Notes: generated from the sequence alone by a model not told the origin. A stretch of DNA of 64,000 nucleotides from Sciscionella marina DSM 45152 (GCF_000379465.1 NZ_KB905383.1:180-64179), one strand, 5' to 3'. Positions 52,857 to 62,061 are shown, numbered from the stretch's first letter. Numbers and translations: made by a program.

Positions 52857-53710
52857 AGCTCGGTCAACGCGGGTGCGAGCGCCCGGTAGCCCGGCCTCGG
52901 GTCGCCGTCCTCGGTGAGCACCTGCACCGAAACATGGTCTGCGCCCGCATCCAGGTGGGCGCGGACCCGCGCGGCGACCGCGTTCTCGTCGCCCCAGCCG
53001 ACAAGAGCGTCGACCAGCCGGTCACTGCCCCCATCGGCGAAGTCCTCCTCGGCGAACCCGAGCCTGCGCAGGTTCGCCAGATAGTTCTCCAGCCCGAGAT
53101 ACATCGCGATCCCGGAGCGCGCGATCGTGCGTGCCCGTTCCGGATCGGTCTCCAGCACCACCTTCTGTTCGGGAAGCAGCGCCGGACCGGAACCGATCGC
53201 CTCACGGGCACTCGCGGTGTACTCCGGATTGATCAGGTAGGGGTGCGGGCCGAGCGTGCGCTCCGCGGCGAGGGCGAGCATGCGCGGCCCCAGCGCGGCC
53301 AGCGCCAGCTGCCCGGACGGAATCGCGGTGAGCTCGTCGAGGTAGTTGATCACCGCGGTTCGCGGGGTCGCGTATCCCTGCGCGCTGTTGCTCTCCCGGT
53401 GCCCCGCGCCGATACCGAGCAGCAGCCGGTCCCGGTGCGGTGCCTCCTGGTAGGCCTGGACCAGGGTGCTCGCCTGCTCGCTCCAGACGTTGATGATCCC
53501 GGTGGCGAACACGAACTTCTTGGTGGCCTCGAGCACTGGGCCGGCGAGCCCGAGTTCGGCCTTGGCCGCGGCGAGCCACAGCGCCCCGTAGCCGAGCTCC
53601 TCCAGCTCGGCGGCGAGTTCGCCCAGCTCAGTCCGCTCGTAGCGCTCGAAGTTGAACCAGAACCCGAAGACACCGACCCGGCCGAGGGCCGGACTGTTTG
53701 CATTAGTCAT
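52853..53710 (-). CDS. LLM-class F420-dependent oxidoreductase (copy 2)
   Basis: A 285-residue paralog of the gene at 51005. It shares GVFGFWFNFERYER, ELAAELEELGYGALWLAAAK, ATGIINVWSEQASTL, LLLGIGAGHRESNSAQGYAT and the same C-terminus (ALAPALTEL). The two copies flank the aldo/keto reductase, so the trio arose by duplication around it or together. Probable F420 or FMN enzyme, substrate unknown. The start is ATG 53710, at the edge of the SDR promoter region. Confidence 0.88.
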   Translation of the reverse strand: MTNANSPALGRVGVFGFWFNFERYERTELGELAAELEELGYGALWLAAAKAELGLAGPVLEATKKFVFATGIINVWSEQASTLVQAYQEAPHRDRLLLGIGAGHRESNSAQGYATPRTAVINYLDELTAIPSGQLALAALGPRMLALAAERTLGPHPYLINPEYTASAREAIGSGPALLPEQKVVLETDPERARTIARSGIAMYLGLENYLANLRRLGFAEEDFADGGSDRLVDALVGWGDENAVAARVRAHLDAGADHVSVQVLTEDGDPRPGYRALAPALTEL

Positions 53711-53750
53711 GTCCAGGCCAACACCACCGGTTCCGTGCGCATTTCATAAC

Positions 53751-53771
53751 CCGCCAGTAGCTTACTGGCGG
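53751..53771. promoter_or_regulatory. Operator-like dyad between LLM copy 2 and SDR
   Basis: CCGCCAGTA GCT TACTGGCGG has perfect 9-base arms around 3 bases, 44 bases before the SDR and 41 before the LLM start. It could bind a dimeric repressor (TetR-type) acting on both divergent genes. No regulator gene is adjacent. Confidence 0.55.
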
Positions 53772-53814
53772 TAAGTTCCGCTATGGTTGCCGCATCCGAA
53801 GGCAGGAGGGCGTC

Positions 53815-54717
53815 ATGCTGCTGGACAAGAAGACAGACGTGCGCGACAAGGTCGTGCTCATCACCGGCGCGGCCCGGGGGATCGGCGCGGGTGTCGCCGA
53901 GGAGCTCGCCGCGCGCGGGGCCAAGCTCGCGCTCGTCGGGCTCGAGGGTGAGCAGCTGCGCGAGGTGGCCGCCCGCTGCGGGCGCGATTCGCAGGCCTGG
54001 GAAGCGGACGTGACCGACTGGGCCGCGCTCGAACGGGCCATCGGAGAGGTCGCCGAACGCTACGGGCGCATCGATGTGGTGCTGGCCAACGCCGGGATCG
54101 CCGCGGCCGGGTTCATCCGCTCCATCGACCCGGAGGCCTTCGAACGGGTCGTCGAGATCGATCTGCTCGGCGTGTGGCGCACGGTCCGGGTCGCACTTCC
54201 GCATCTGATCGAATCCCGCGGGTACTGCCTGATCGTGTCCTCCATGGCCGCGGTACTGCACATTCCGGGCAATGCGCCCTATAACGCCGCCAAGGCGGGC
54301 GTCGAGGCCTTCGGCAACACCCTGCGCGCCGAGGTACGTCACTTCGGGGTGAGTGTGGGCGTCGCACACCCGACCTGGATCGCCACCGACATCGTGTCCG
54401 GCGCGGACGAGCACCCCGTGTTCGGGCCACTGCGCCGCAACGCGCTCGGCCCGCTCAGCAAGACCTATCCACTCAAAGTAGCCGTGCAAGCGTTTGCGGA
54501 CGCGGTGGAACGCCGTTCGCGCACCGTGCACGTCCCGCCATGGCTACTCGCCGTCAAACTCGTGCGGGCCCTGCTCCCACCGGTCGTGGAAACCCTCGGC
54601 GGCCGGTTCATCCCCAAAGCCGACGCCGACGCGCTCACCGATGTCCAGCAGCGGGGAGCGGAGTCCTCCGCCCCGGTCGGCGCGGGCGGCCGGGCAAGCC
54701 TGCGGAAACAGTCGTGA
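53815..54717 (+). CDS. Short-chain dehydrogenase/reductase
   Basis: A 300-residue classical SDR with the NAD(P)-binding TGAARGIG (17-24), NAG at about 92-94, catalytic S142 or S143 (VSSM), Y156 and K160 (YNAAK). The C-terminal 60 residues (VHVPPWLLAVKLVRALLPPV onward) form a hydrophobic membrane-associated tail, as in lipid-acting SDRs of Actinobacteria. GGAGGG precedes the ATG at 53815. The dyad at 53751-53771 probably controls it. The TGA stop is part of the left arm of repeat copy J. Confidence 0.9.
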   Translation: MLLDKKTDVRDKVVLITGAARGIGAGVAEELAARGAKLALVGLEGEQLREVAARCGRDSQAWEADVTDWAALERAIGEVAERYGRIDVVLANAGIAAAGFIRSIDPEAFERVVEIDLLGVWRTVRVALPHLIESRGYCLIVSSMAAVLHIPGNAPYNAAKAGVEAFGNTLRAEVRHFGVSVGVAHPTWIATDIVSGADEHPVFGPLRRNALGPLSKTYPLKVAVQAFADAVERRSRTVHVPPWLLAVKLVRALLPPVVETLGGRFIPKADADALTDVQQRGAESSAPVGAGGRASLRKQS

Positions 54718-54775
54718 GCGGTTGTGTTGGTTAGAACCAACACAACCGCGCACGAGCACCCGTTTGCCCTGGTCA
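54713..54775. repeat. Palindromic 3'-end repeat, copy J, shared by two convergent genes
   Basis: The left arm is CGTGAGCGGTTGTGTTGGTT (54713-54732) and the right arm 54735-54754, one mismatch. On the reverse strand the leading module begins exactly at the sigma-factor stop (TGACCAGGGCAAACGGGTG). On the forward strand the SDR stop TGA is bases 3-5 of the left arm, as in copy D. Confidence 0.92.
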
Positions 54776-55732
54776 GTCCAGGGTTTCTGGGAGCTCGAAG
54801 TGGGCGAACAGCTCGGGGGAGCGGAAGTTCGCGACATGGGCGATCCCGTTCGGGCCCAGGGTGAGCACCTGCAGGTTGAACGCCCGGAATGCGCCGTCGA
54901 GATGGATGTACTGGGCGAAACCGGTCCGCCCGTTCGCCGCGATCGGAACCATCCGGATCAGCCCGGGGCCACCGGGGCAGCGCAGCCGCAGATGGGTACC
55001 GACCGCCTCGGGGCCGAGGTACCACTCCGGATAGGGCGGCATCTCCCACACGATGTCCGCGCTGAACAGTTCCACGAGCTCGGGGATGTCCTTGCGCTCG
55101 AAGGCGGCGACGTACCGGTCGAGCAGCTCGCGCCGCTGCTGTTCGGCCGGTTCGCGCACCCCGTCGTAGCTCGGCGTGACCTCGGCCAGCTGGGCCCGGG
55201 CGCGCTGCAGCATGCTGTTCACCGCGGCCACCGAGGTGTCCAGCAGCTCGGCGACCTCGGCGGCCTTCCACTGCAGCACCTCGCGCAGGATCAGCACGGC
55301 CCGCTGGCGCGGCGGCAGGTACTGCATGGCCGCGATCAGGGCGAGCCGGAGTCCCTCGCGCTCGGTCGCCGCCGCCTCCGGATCGGCCACCCGCGCATCG
55401 GCGACCGGTTCGAGCCAGGGCAGTTCGGTGTCCTGCACGGGCACCCGGTCCGGATCGGCGTGCGCACCGAGGTCCACCGGCATGGGCCTGCGCCGTTTGC
55501 CGTCGAGCGCGCTGAGACAGGCCTTGGTCGCGATCGTGTGCAACCAGGTGCGCAGTGAGGAACGTCCCTCGAACCGGCCGTAGGCGCGCCAGGCCCGCAG
55601 ATAGGTCTCCTGGACGAGATCCTCGGCGTCGTGCACCGAACCGAGCATTCGATAGCAGTGCGCGAACAGTTCCCTGCGGAACGGATCGGCAAGCCGGAGA
55701 AACTCATCGTCGGCGAGGTTCGCGATCGACAT
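54773..55732 (-). CDS. ECF sigma factor with SnoaL-like C-domain (SigG/SigJ type)
   Basis: A 319-residue ECF sigma factor. Region 2 (LADPFRRELFAHCYRMLGSV, then HDAEDLVQETYLRAWRAYG) and region 4 (LPPRQRAVLILREVLQWKAA, then EVAELLDTSVAAVNSMLQRA) are followed by a SnoaL/NTF2-like domain (about 205-319), the mark of the SigJ/SigG class. That domain replaces an anti-sigma factor as the regulator in this class, and none is adjacent. The start at ATG 55732 has AGGAG 7 bases upstream. Repeat copy J begins at the stop. Confidence 0.92.
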   Translation of the reverse strand: MSIANLADDEFLRLADPFRRELFAHCYRMLGSVHDAEDLVQETYLRAWRAYGRFEGRSSLRTWLHTIATKACLSALDGKRRRPMPVDLGAHADPDRVPVQDTELPWLEPVADARVADPEAAATEREGLRLALIAAMQYLPPRQRAVLILREVLQWKAAEVAELLDTSVAAVNSMLQRARAQLAEVTPSYDGVREPAEQQRRELLDRYVAAFERKDIPELVELFSADIVWEMPPYPEWYLGPEAVGTHLRLRCPGGPGLIRMVPIAANGRTGFAQYIHLDGAFRAFNLQVLTLGPNGIAHVANFRSPELFAHFELPETLD

Positions 55733-55793
55733 ACCCCAGCTCCTCCCGGTCGAGATCGCCCAAACCTAGCCGAAACGGGTGTCCGAGCACAGT

Positions 55794-55825
55794 AAAAACC
55801 CCCGGCGGAACATCCGCCGGGGGTT
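55794..55825 (-). terminator. Terminator after tRNA-Ser
   Basis: AACCCCCGGCGGA (55797-55809) pairs perfectly with its complement (55813-55825) around a 3-base loop. On the reverse strand it is followed by TTTTT (55794-55798). It starts a few bases after tRNA-Ser. Confidence 0.9.
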
Positions 55826-55828
55826 CGC

Positions 55829-55917
55829 TGCGGTAGCGGTGGGATTTGAACCCACGGAGGGTTTCCCCTCACTCGCTTTCGAGGCGAGCTCCTTCGGCCG
55901 CTCGGACACGCTACCGC
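55829..55917 (-). tRNA. tRNA-Ser (anticodon CGA)
   Basis: The reverse-strand sequence folds as a class II tRNA: 7-base acceptor stem GCGGTAG / CTACCGC, anticodon stem CTCGC / GCGAG with loop CTCGAAA giving anticodon CGA, a long variable arm (TGAGGGGAAACCCTC region) and a T arm with GGTTCAAATCC. The length and long variable arm identify tRNA-Ser for UCG. No 3' CCA is encoded. It lies 39 bases after tadA, and a terminator follows. Confidence 0.95.
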
Positions 55918-55956
55918 CGACCAGGGTACCGGAGGACCGATGCGCACCGAGCACCC

Positions 55957-56421
55957 CTACCGGTGCGCGGCGAAGTGCCGTTCGAGCAGCTCAGCGCATT
56001 CGTCCTGGAACACCCCGCCGACCACCTCGGTGCGGTGGTTGAGCCGCCGGTCCCGGAGCACATCCCAGAGCGAGCCGACCGCGCCGGTACGCGGTTCCCA
56101 CGCGCCGAACACCACCCGTTCCACTCGCGCGGCCACGATCGCACCGGCGCACATGGTGCACGGTTCGACGGTGACCGCGAGGGTGCACCCGGAGAGCCGC
56201 CAACCGTCCCCGTGGATGGAGGCGGCCTCCCGCAGGGCAAGGATCTCGGCGTGCGCGGTGGGATCCCCGAGTGCCTCGCGGGCATTGCAGGTGCGGGCCA
56301 GCCGGGTACCGCCGGAGTCCACGAGCACGGCACCGATCGGCACATCCCCGGTGCGCTCCGCCGCGCGCGCGGCTTCGATGGCCTCGCGCAGCAGCGTCTC
56401 GTCCTCCGGTCTCGGCTTCAC
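55957..56421 (-). CDS. tadA: tRNA-specific adenosine deaminase TadA
   Basis: A 154-residue zinc deaminase that converts A34 to inosine in tRNA-Arg(ACG). The zinc site is H57-A-E59 (PTAHAEILAL) with the catalytic Glu, and C88 and C91 (EPCTMC). The start is GTG 56421, overlapping the stop of the associated-protein gene by 4 bases (GTGA), so they are translated together. tRNA-Ser follows downstream. Confidence 0.94.
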   Translation of the reverse strand: MKPRPEDETLLREAIEAARAAERTGDVPIGAVLVDSGGTRLARTCNAREALGDPTAHAEILALREAASIHGDGWRLSGCTLAVTVEPCTMCAGAIVAARVERVVFGAWEPRTGAVGSLWDVLRDRRLNHRTEVVGGVFQDECAELLERHFAAHR

Positions 56422-56903
56422 GAACTGATGCGCTCCAGGGCGTTGTCGAACTCGTCGGCGAATCCGCACCGCTGCGCGACCATGCGCAGTTGCTCGTCCG
56501 GATACAGGTCCACCTCGTCCACGATCACCTGCATCTCCGCCTCGGGAAGGCCGAGGTCGGCCAGCAGCGCGAGATCCCCCGCGGGCCAGATCTCGTCGTC
56601 CTCGTCCTCCGGGGGTTCGGCGCGCAGCAGATCGAGCACATCCGCGGCGATGTCGTAATCCAGCGCGGCGGCCGCATCGGAGAGCACCGTGGCGACACCC
56701 TGCGGGCTCGGTCGCAGCAGAATGAAGAATTCGTCGTCCACCGCGAGCATCCCGAACACGGCGCCCGTCGAACGCAGTTTGCGCAGTTCGTCGATCGCCG
56801 CGTCGAGTTCTTCGAGCCCATCCTCGAGCACGCTGCATCGCCACCGGCCGTCCTCGAGCACGGCGGCTATCGCGAACCCGGTCAACGGTTCACTCGACAC
56901 CAT
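56418..56903 (-). CDS. tRNA adenosine deaminase-associated protein
   Basis: A 161-residue protein of the family always paired with tadA in Actinobacteria (mycobacterial Rv3753c). Family marks are GFAIAAVLEDGRWRC, GMLAVDDEFFILLRPSPQG, and the acidic PPEDEDDEIWPAGDLALLADLGLP. It may aid TadA or sense tRNA; its biochemistry is unknown. I chose ATG 56903; frames to 56999 extend into the tyrA promoter. It is divergent from tyrA and coupled to tadA. Confidence 0.88.
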   Translation of the reverse strand: MVSSEPLTGFAIAAVLEDGRWRCSVLEDGLEELDAAIDELRKLRSTGAVFGMLAVDDEFFILLRPSPQGVATVLSDAAAALDYDIAADVLDLLRAEPPEDEDDEIWPAGDLALLADLGLPEAEMQVIVDEVDLYPDEQLRMVAQRCGFADEFDNALERISS

Positions 56904-56989
56904 CCGCACACCGTATTGGTCGTGCCCCTGATCGGGGAAGGCACCGGCCACCAAGAACCTCCAAATTGAGGTGCGGGCAGGATGGGCCC

Positions 56990-57940
56990 ATGCGGCCATT
57001 GTGTGTGCTCGGACTCGGACTGATCGGCGGCTCGGTGCTGCGCGCCGCGGCCTCTGCCGGGATCGACTGCTGGGGGGCGACCGCCTCCGAGGCCGATGCC
57101 GCGGCCGCGCGCGCCGAGGGGTTCACCGTGCTCGGCACCGCCGAGGCACTGCGCGCGGCGGCCGAACGAGAGGCGCTGGTCTGCCTCGCCGTTCCGCTTC
57201 CCGCGCTCGAGGATGTGCTGCCCGCCGTGCACGAGCACGCGCCCGGGGTGCGGCTCACCGATGTGGTCAGCGTGAAGGCCCCGGTGTACGCACTCGTCCG
57301 GCGTCTTGCTCCGCGGACCCGCTTTGTCGGCGGGCACCCGATGACCGGAACAGCCGAATCGGGCTGGTCCGCCGGTTCGGGCACGCTGCTGCGCGGGGCC
57401 CGCTGGGTGGTATGCCTCGAGGAGGACACCGATCTCGAACTGCTGCGCGAGGTGTGTGCCTTCGCGCTCGCCTGCGGGGCAAGGGTGGTGCCCTCCGGGA
57501 TGGATGCGCACGACACGGCCGTCGCAGCGATCTCCCATCTCCCGCACGTCTTCGCCGAGGTGCTCGCCGCACTGGGGGAGCGGACCGGCCCGCTCGCGCT
57601 GCGGTTGGCCGCGGGTTCGTTCGGGGACGCCACCCGGGTCGCCGGAACCCGCCCGGAACTGGTGCGCGCCATGTGCGAGGGCAACAGCGAGGCGCTGTTT
57701 CCGTTGCTGGACACCGCCATCGAACGGTTGCGGACCGCCCGGGAAGCACTCGGGCAGCTCACCGAGACCGGCCACGCGGCCCGCGGCGCACTCGCGCGGA
57801 TCCGCACGGCACCGACCACCGAGGTGCTCATCGACCTCACCGCGAACGAGGCGCGCGCCGGGCTGCGCACGATCGGCGAGTCCGGCGGAGAGATCACCGG
57901 CAGCGATGGACACATGCTGACCGCGGAGGTACCGCTCTAA
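56990..57940 (+). CDS. tyrA: Prephenate dehydrogenase
   Basis: A 316-residue enzyme for tyrosine synthesis that oxidatively decarboxylates prephenate to 4-hydroxyphenylpyruvate. The NAD-binding [11 protein letters not shown] is at about 5-15, the catalytic region [14 protein letters not shown] follows, and [13 protein letters not shown] is another family segment. No ACT domain is fused. The start is ATG 56990. It is divergent from the TadA-associated gene, the same order as in mycobacteria. The stop overlaps that of the convergent dcd. Confidence 0.93.
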   Translation: MRPLCVLGLGLIGGSVLRAAASAGIDCWGATASEADAAAARAEGFTVLGTAEALRAAAEREALVCLAVPLPALEDVLPAVHEHAPGVRLTDVVSVKAPVYALVRRLAPRTRFVGGHPMTGTAESGWSAGSGTLLRGARWVVCLEEDTDLELLREVCAFALACGARVVPSGMDAHDTAVAAISHLPHVFAEVLAALGERTGPLALRLAAGSFGDATRVAGTRPELVRAMCEGNSEALFPLLDTAIERLRTAREALGQLTETGHAARGALARIRTAPTTEVLIDLTANEARAGLRTIGESGGEITGSDGHMLTAEVPL

Positions 57941-58518
57941 CGGTTCGTGTCCACCCGGTGGAAGTTCAGGTGGGCCCGGGACGGGGTCGGCCCGCGCTGC
58001 CCCTGGTACCGCGAACCCGCGCTCTCCGAACCGTAGGGGGCCTCCGCCGCGCTCGACAGGCGCAGGATGCACAGCTGGCCGATCTTCATCCCCGGCCACA
58101 GCGTGATCGGCAGATTGGCCACATTGGAGAACTCGAGGGTGATGTGCCCGGTGAACCCCGGGTCGATGAATCCCGCCGTGGAATGAGTCAGCAGCCCCAA
58201 CCGCCCCAGCGAGGACTTTCCCTCCAGCCGGCCAGCCAGATCATCGGGCAGGGTGACCCGCTCGAACGTCGAGCCGAGCACGAACTCCCCGGGGTGCAGT
58301 ACGAACGGTTCCTCGGACGGAGTCTCCACCAGCGAGGTCAGCTCGTCCTGACACTGTGCCGGGTCGATGTGGGTATAGCGGGAATTGTCGAACACCCGGA
58401 AATACCGGTCGAGCCGCACGTCGATACTCGACGGCTGCAGCATGGCCTCGTCGAACGGGTCGAGGATGAGCCGACCGCTCTCGTATTCGGCGCGCAGATC
58501 TCGATCGCTGAGCAACAC
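57937..58518 (-). CDS. dcd: dCTP deaminase, dUMP-forming (Dcd-Dut type)
   Basis: A 193-residue trimeric enzyme that converts dCTP to dUMP for dTMP synthesis. It is very close to the mycobacterial bifunctional Dcd: [17 protein letters not shown] at the start, [48 protein letters not shown] and [11 protein letters not shown]. The start is GTG 58518. The terminator of opuAC lies just upstream. Confidence 0.95.
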   Translation of the reverse strand: MLLSDRDLRAEYESGRLILDPFDEAMLQPSSIDVRLDRYFRVFDNSRYTHIDPAQCQDELTSLVETPSEEPFVLHPGEFVLGSTFERVTLPDDLAGRLEGKSSLGRLGLLTHSTAGFIDPGFTGHITLEFSNVANLPITLWPGMKIGQLCILRLSSAAEAPYGSESAGSRYQGQRGPTPSRAHLNFHRVDTNR

Positions 58519-58532
58519 GATGCCCAGCGTAA

Positions 58533-58567
58533 ACGGGGCCGCATCCGATGTGCGGATGCGGCCCCGT
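58533..58567 (-). terminator. Terminator of the opuA operon
   Basis: ACGGGGCCGCATCCG (58533-58547) pairs perfectly with its complement (58553-58567) around a 5-base loop, and on the reverse strand TTTACG follows. It is about 17 bases after the opuAC stop and 15 before the dcd start. Confidence 0.85.
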
Positions 58568-58583
58568 TGTGCGAACCCAGCGG

Positions 58584-59510
58584 TTACAGGTTGCTCAGGT
58601 GCTGCTTCACGAAGTCCGGGTTCTTGTCCATCCACTGCTGCGCGGCCTTCAGCTGCGCATCGGCGTTCGAACCCGCACTGTGCACCATGTCCTCCAGGGT
58701 GCCCAGCTGCTTGTCATCGAGTTTGATGCCCTTCAGCGACTTCTCCAGGTTCGGGAAGTCCTTGCCGAAGTCCTTGCGCCCGACGGCGTGAATCTTCTCG
58801 TGCTGCGCCATCGCGCCCTTCGGGTCCTCGAGGTCGTGCAGCTTGTACCGGGTGTAGGCCCAGTGCGGCTTCCACAGGGTGGCCACCACCGGCTTCTTCT
58901 CGTTCACGGCCTTCTCCACCGCGGCGAGCATGGAGGCGGTCGAGGACGAGGAGAGCTTCATCGGACCGTCGAGGCCGTACTGCGGCATGGCCTTCTCTCG
59001 CACGACCTTCATCTCACCGGCACCGTTGTCGATACCGACGATCTGCCCGCCGAACTCACCGGCGTGCTCCTTGAGGTCCGCGATGGACTTCACGTCCTTG
59101 ACATAGTCGGGGACCGCGAGCCCGAGGGTGGCGTTGTCATACCAGGTCCCGAGGTCCTCGAGCTGCTTGCCGTACTGGTCCCAGTAGCTCTTGTGCGTGA
59201 TGGGCAGCCAGGCGTCGAGGAAGAGATCCGACTTACCGGTCGACAGGCTCTGGAAGATCGGCGCGGCATCCAGCTCCTGGAGCTTGATGTCGTCCTTCTT
59301 CCACCCCGCCTTCATCAGCGCCGCCTTGTACAGATTGGACAGAGCGATGTCCTCGTCCCAGGCGATGTAGGCGATGTTGATCTTCTTGTCTTGGCCGCCG
59401 GTGCCTTGGGAATTCGTCGACTGCTTACCGCAGGCCGTCGACACCATCACGACGGCGAGCAGCATCGCGGTCAGCCCGGCGAACCAGCCAACCCGTTTCT
59501 TTCTCGGCAC
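58584..59510 (-). CDS. opuAC: Glycine betaine/proline-betaine substrate-binding lipoprotein
   Basis: A 308-residue OpuAC-family binding protein. The lipobox is VSTAC (Cys27), so it is tethered on the outer membrane face. The ligand domain contains [39 protein letters not shown] and [14 protein letters not shown], with the Trp residues that form the aromatic cage for quaternary amines. The GTG start at 59510 has AAGGAG 8 bases upstream. It is last in the ATPase-permease-binding protein order of this operon. Confidence 0.92.
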   Translation of the reverse strand: MPRKKRVGWFAGLTAMLLAVVMVSTACGKQSTNSQGTGGQDKKINIAYIAWDEDIALSNLYKAALMKAGWKKDDIKLQELDAAPIFQSLSTGKSDLFLDAWLPITHKSYWDQYGKQLEDLGTWYDNATLGLAVPDYVKDVKSIADLKEHAGEFGGQIVGIDNGAGEMKVVREKAMPQYGLDGPMKLSSSSTASMLAAVEKAVNEKKPVVATLWKPHWAYTRYKLHDLEDPKGAMAQHEKIHAVGRKDFGKDFPNLEKSLKGIKLDDKQLGTLEDMVHSAGSNADAQLKAAQQWMDKNPDFVKQHLSNL

Positions 59511-59555
59511 TTCAGGTTCTCCTTCCAGATGAGCGGTCTTGATCCGGTTGCCCGG

Positions 59556-60449
59556 TCAGACCTTGCTCGCGACGCGCGCGGCGCGCGAGACTGCGGACCG
59601 GTCACCGAACGACGAGGTCAACCGGTCCAAGTAGATGGCGAGAATGACCACGGCAAGTCCGCCATTGAATCCGTTCGCCAGTTGCAATTGCTGCACCGCA
59701 CCGAAAACCTGGCTGCCAAGCCCCGGTGCGCCGACCATGCCCGCGATGACGACCATGGAAAGCGACATCATGATGACCTGGTTGATACCGGCCATGATCG
59801 AAGGCATCGCGAGCGGAATCTGAATACCGCGCAGAATTTTTCCGCTCGGTGCGCCGAAAGCCTCACCGGCTTCGACCATTTCCTTGTCCACCTGGCGGAT
59901 TCCCAGTTCGGTCAACCGAACACCGGGCGGCAGGGCGAACACGACCGTCGCGATCACACCGGGGACCGCACCGATCGAGAAGAAGAAGATCACCGGAATC
60001 AGGTACACGAACTGCGGCAATGTCTGCATGAAATCCATGACCGGTTTGATGATCCGGCTGGCCCGAGCGCTGCGTGCGGCGAGAATTCCCAGTGGTACCG
60101 CGATCACAACCGCCACTACGCCGGAAACGATCACCTGGGAGAGCGAGTCCATCGCATTGTCGAATGCACGGAGACTGTCGATGAGCGCGAATCCGATCAG
60201 CGCGCCGATCCCGAATTTCCAGCCCCGAACCAGCAGCGCGATCAACCCGAATACGACCACCATCGCCCAGCTGGGCAGCAGCGTGAGCACCCAGACGACG
60301 GCGTCCACACAGGACTGGACGATCAGATTGATGAAATCAAGCAGTGGTCCGACATTGTTCCGTATCCAGTCCACGATCGCGCTGAACCAGCCGCCGACGT
60401 TCAGCTGCGGCACATGCCAGCCGGCCTCTGCGAGGAGTAGCTCACGCAT
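59556..60449 (-). CDS. opuAB: Glycine betaine ABC transporter permease
   Basis: A 297-residue permease with about six to seven helices and the EAA loop EAGEAFGAPSGKILRGIQIP (about 200-220) that contacts the ATPase. The amino-terminal helix region (FSAIVDWIRNNVGPLLDFIN) is the ProW-type extension. I start at ATG 60449, with GGGAGG 6 bases upstream; ATG 60455 is the alternative. It overlaps the ATPase gene by 8 bases, so the two are coupled. Confidence 0.92.
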   Translation of the reverse strand: MRELLLAEAGWHVPQLNVGGWFSAIVDWIRNNVGPLLDFINLIVQSCVDAVVWVLTLLPSWAMVVVFGLIALLVRGWKFGIGALIGFALIDSLRAFDNAMDSLSQVIVSGVVAVVIAVPLGILAARSARASRIIKPVMDFMQTLPQFVYLIPVIFFFSIGAVPGVIATVVFALPPGVRLTELGIRQVDKEMVEAGEAFGAPSGKILRGIQIPLAMPSIMAGINQVIMMSLSMVVIAGMVGAPGLGSQVFGAVQQLQLANGFNGGLAVVILAIYLDRLTSSFGDRSAVSRAARVASKV

Positions 60450-61653
60450 TGGCATCCTCCCTCACGTTCTCCACCGGCTTGGCGTTCTGCCCGAGCGCGG
60501 CCAGCAGCGTGGCCCTTGGCACGATGCCGAGCAGCTTCCGGTCCTCGTCCACGACCGCGAGCGGAAGCCTGCTCTCCGCGGACGGAATGAACAGTTCGTA
60601 GACGGCGGTTTCCGGGCCTACTTCGGGAATATCGTTCGAGATGATGCCCTCGACCGTTTCCGCGCCGTTGCGCGCCGCCTCCGCTGCCGCCTCGTCCTCG
60701 ACGACACCGAGCAGCGTTCCCTGCCTGTCCACCACGAAAATGGCGGTGTGCTGCATTTCGCGCATCACCTTCAGCGCGGCACGCGGACCCGAATTCGCCC
60801 CGATCGTCGAGGTCGGCCGCTCCATCACCGAGGTCGCGCTGAGCACCTTCGCCCGGTCCACGTCCTGCACGAACTGGGCGACATAGTCGTTCGCCGGATC
60901 GTTGAGGATGTCCTCGGCCGTGCCGATCTGCACGATCCGGCCCTCCCGCATCACCGCGATGTGGTCGCCGAGACGCATCGCCTCGTTCAGATCGTGAGTG
61001 ATGAAGATGATCGTCTTGCCCAGCTCCGCCTGCAGCGAAAGCAGCTGATCCTGCATGTCCCGGCGAATCAGCGGATCGAGCGCGCTGAACGCCTCGTCCA
61101 TCAACAGGATGTCGGTGTCCGCGGCGAGCGCGCGGGCAAGCCCAACCCGCTGGCGCATACCACCGGAAAGCTGATCGGGAAGGTGGTTCTCCCAGCCATC
61201 CAGACCGACCAGGCCGAGCGCCTCCTTGGCCTTGGCCCGCCGCGCTTCCCTCTCGACTCCCTGTATCTCCAAGGCATACGCCGCGTTATCCAACACGGAG
61301 CGGTGCGGGAACAACGCGAAATGTTGGAACACCATGCTCATCCGGCGCTGACGCATTTCCCGGATCTGGCGCTGCGACATTTTCGTGATGTCCTCATCGT
61401 TGATGTAGACATCCCCCGAAGTCGCCGGAAGCAAGCCGTTCAGCATGCGGATCAACGTCGACTTCCCCGAGCCCGAAAGGCCCATCACCACGAAAATCTC
61501 GCCGTCGGCCACCTCGAACGACGCGTCGATGACCGCGGCAGTGGTGCCCGCGGCAGCCAGATCCGAGCGACTCGCGCCCGACTCCAGCTGGTGCACGGCA
61601 TCACGCGCGCGGCGCCCGAACACCTTGTAGATCTTCTCTGCTCGAACAGTTGC
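60442..61653 (-). CDS. opuAA: Glycine betaine ABC transporter ATPase with CBS domains
   Basis: A 403-residue ATPase with Walker A GLSGSGKST (about 59-67), Q-loop VFQHFALFPH, signature LSGGMRQRVGLARAL, Walker B ILLMDEAFSALDP and the switch His in FITHDLNEA. Two C-terminal CBS domains (about 275-400) should sense ionic strength or c-di-AMP, as in OpuA/OpuC. The start is TTG 61653, with GGGAG 4 bases upstream; GTG 61695 is less likely. First gene of the osmoprotectant operon. Confidence 0.93.
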   Translation of the reverse strand, partial: ATVRAEKIYKVFGRRARDAVHQLESGASRSDLAAAGTTAAVIDASFEVADGEIFVVMGLSGSGKSTLIRMLNGLLPATSGDVYINDEDITKMSQRQIREMRQRRMSMVFQHFALFPHRSVLDNAAYALEIQGVEREARRAKAKEALGLVGLDGWENHLPDQLSGGMRQRVGLARALAADTDILLMDEAFSALDPLIRRDMQDQLLSLQAELGKTIIFITHDLNEAMRLGDHIAVMREGRIVQIGTAEDILNDPANDYVAQFVQDVDRAKVLSATSVMERPTSTIGANSGPRAALKVMREMQHTAIFVVDRQGTLLGVVEDEAAAEAARNGAETVEGIISNDIPEVGPETAVYELFIPSAESRLPLAVVDEDRKLLGIVPRATLLAALGQNAKPVENVREDANA

Positions 61654-61946
61654 CAAGGGTCTCCCTCTGTCCTCGTGCCCCGCACCGGACGCCACCTACG
61701 GCGTCACCTCAGTTCGAGCGCGGGACGCTCGTGCCACGCACTCGGGCCGACGCGTCCATCAGGTTCGGACCCGCAATATTCACATCGACCCGTACACCGG
61801 CGGTGACTGTTCCGAGCTGTACCTTACTCGGAGTGCTCGGAAGAACCACCCTATTTGGGGTTCGTCACTCAAAAACGGTATCGCCCCGTAATCAAATCAC
61901 CAAAAAATTGACTCTAAGTAGTCGACTGCTTGCGGCGGGGCCGCCG
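61654..61946. other. Intergenic region between opuA and tRNA-Gly
   Basis: About 290 bases without a gene. It should hold the opuA promoter on the reverse strand, followed by an AT-rich run (about 61860-61925, with AAAAAATTGACTCTAAG). I see no convincing reading frame or hairpin. Confidence 0.4.
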
Positions 61947-61975
61947 TTCACCGGCTCGAGGCAGCGGTATATGAT
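61947..61975 (+). promoter_or_regulatory. tRNA-Gly promoter
   Basis: TTCACC (61947-61952) and TATGAT (61970-61975) are 17 bases apart, ending 12 bases before the tRNA. This matches a sigma-70-type promoter for a stable RNA. Confidence 0.7.
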
Positions 61976-61987
61976 CGGGAGCGTCTT

Positions 61988-62061
61988 GCGGATGTAGTTC
62001 AATGGCAGAACATCAGCTTCCCAAGCTGAGAATGCGGGTTCGATTCCCGTCATCCGCTCCA
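61988..62061 (+). tRNA. tRNA-Gly (anticodon CCC)
   Basis: Acceptor stem GCGGATG / CATCCGC, D arm with GTTCAATGGCAGAAC, anticodon stem TCAGC / GCTGA with loop TTCCCAA, so the anticodon is CCC. T arm is CGGGTTCGATTCCCG. The 3' CCA is encoded (62059-62061). Reads GGG codons. A terminator follows. Confidence 0.96.
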
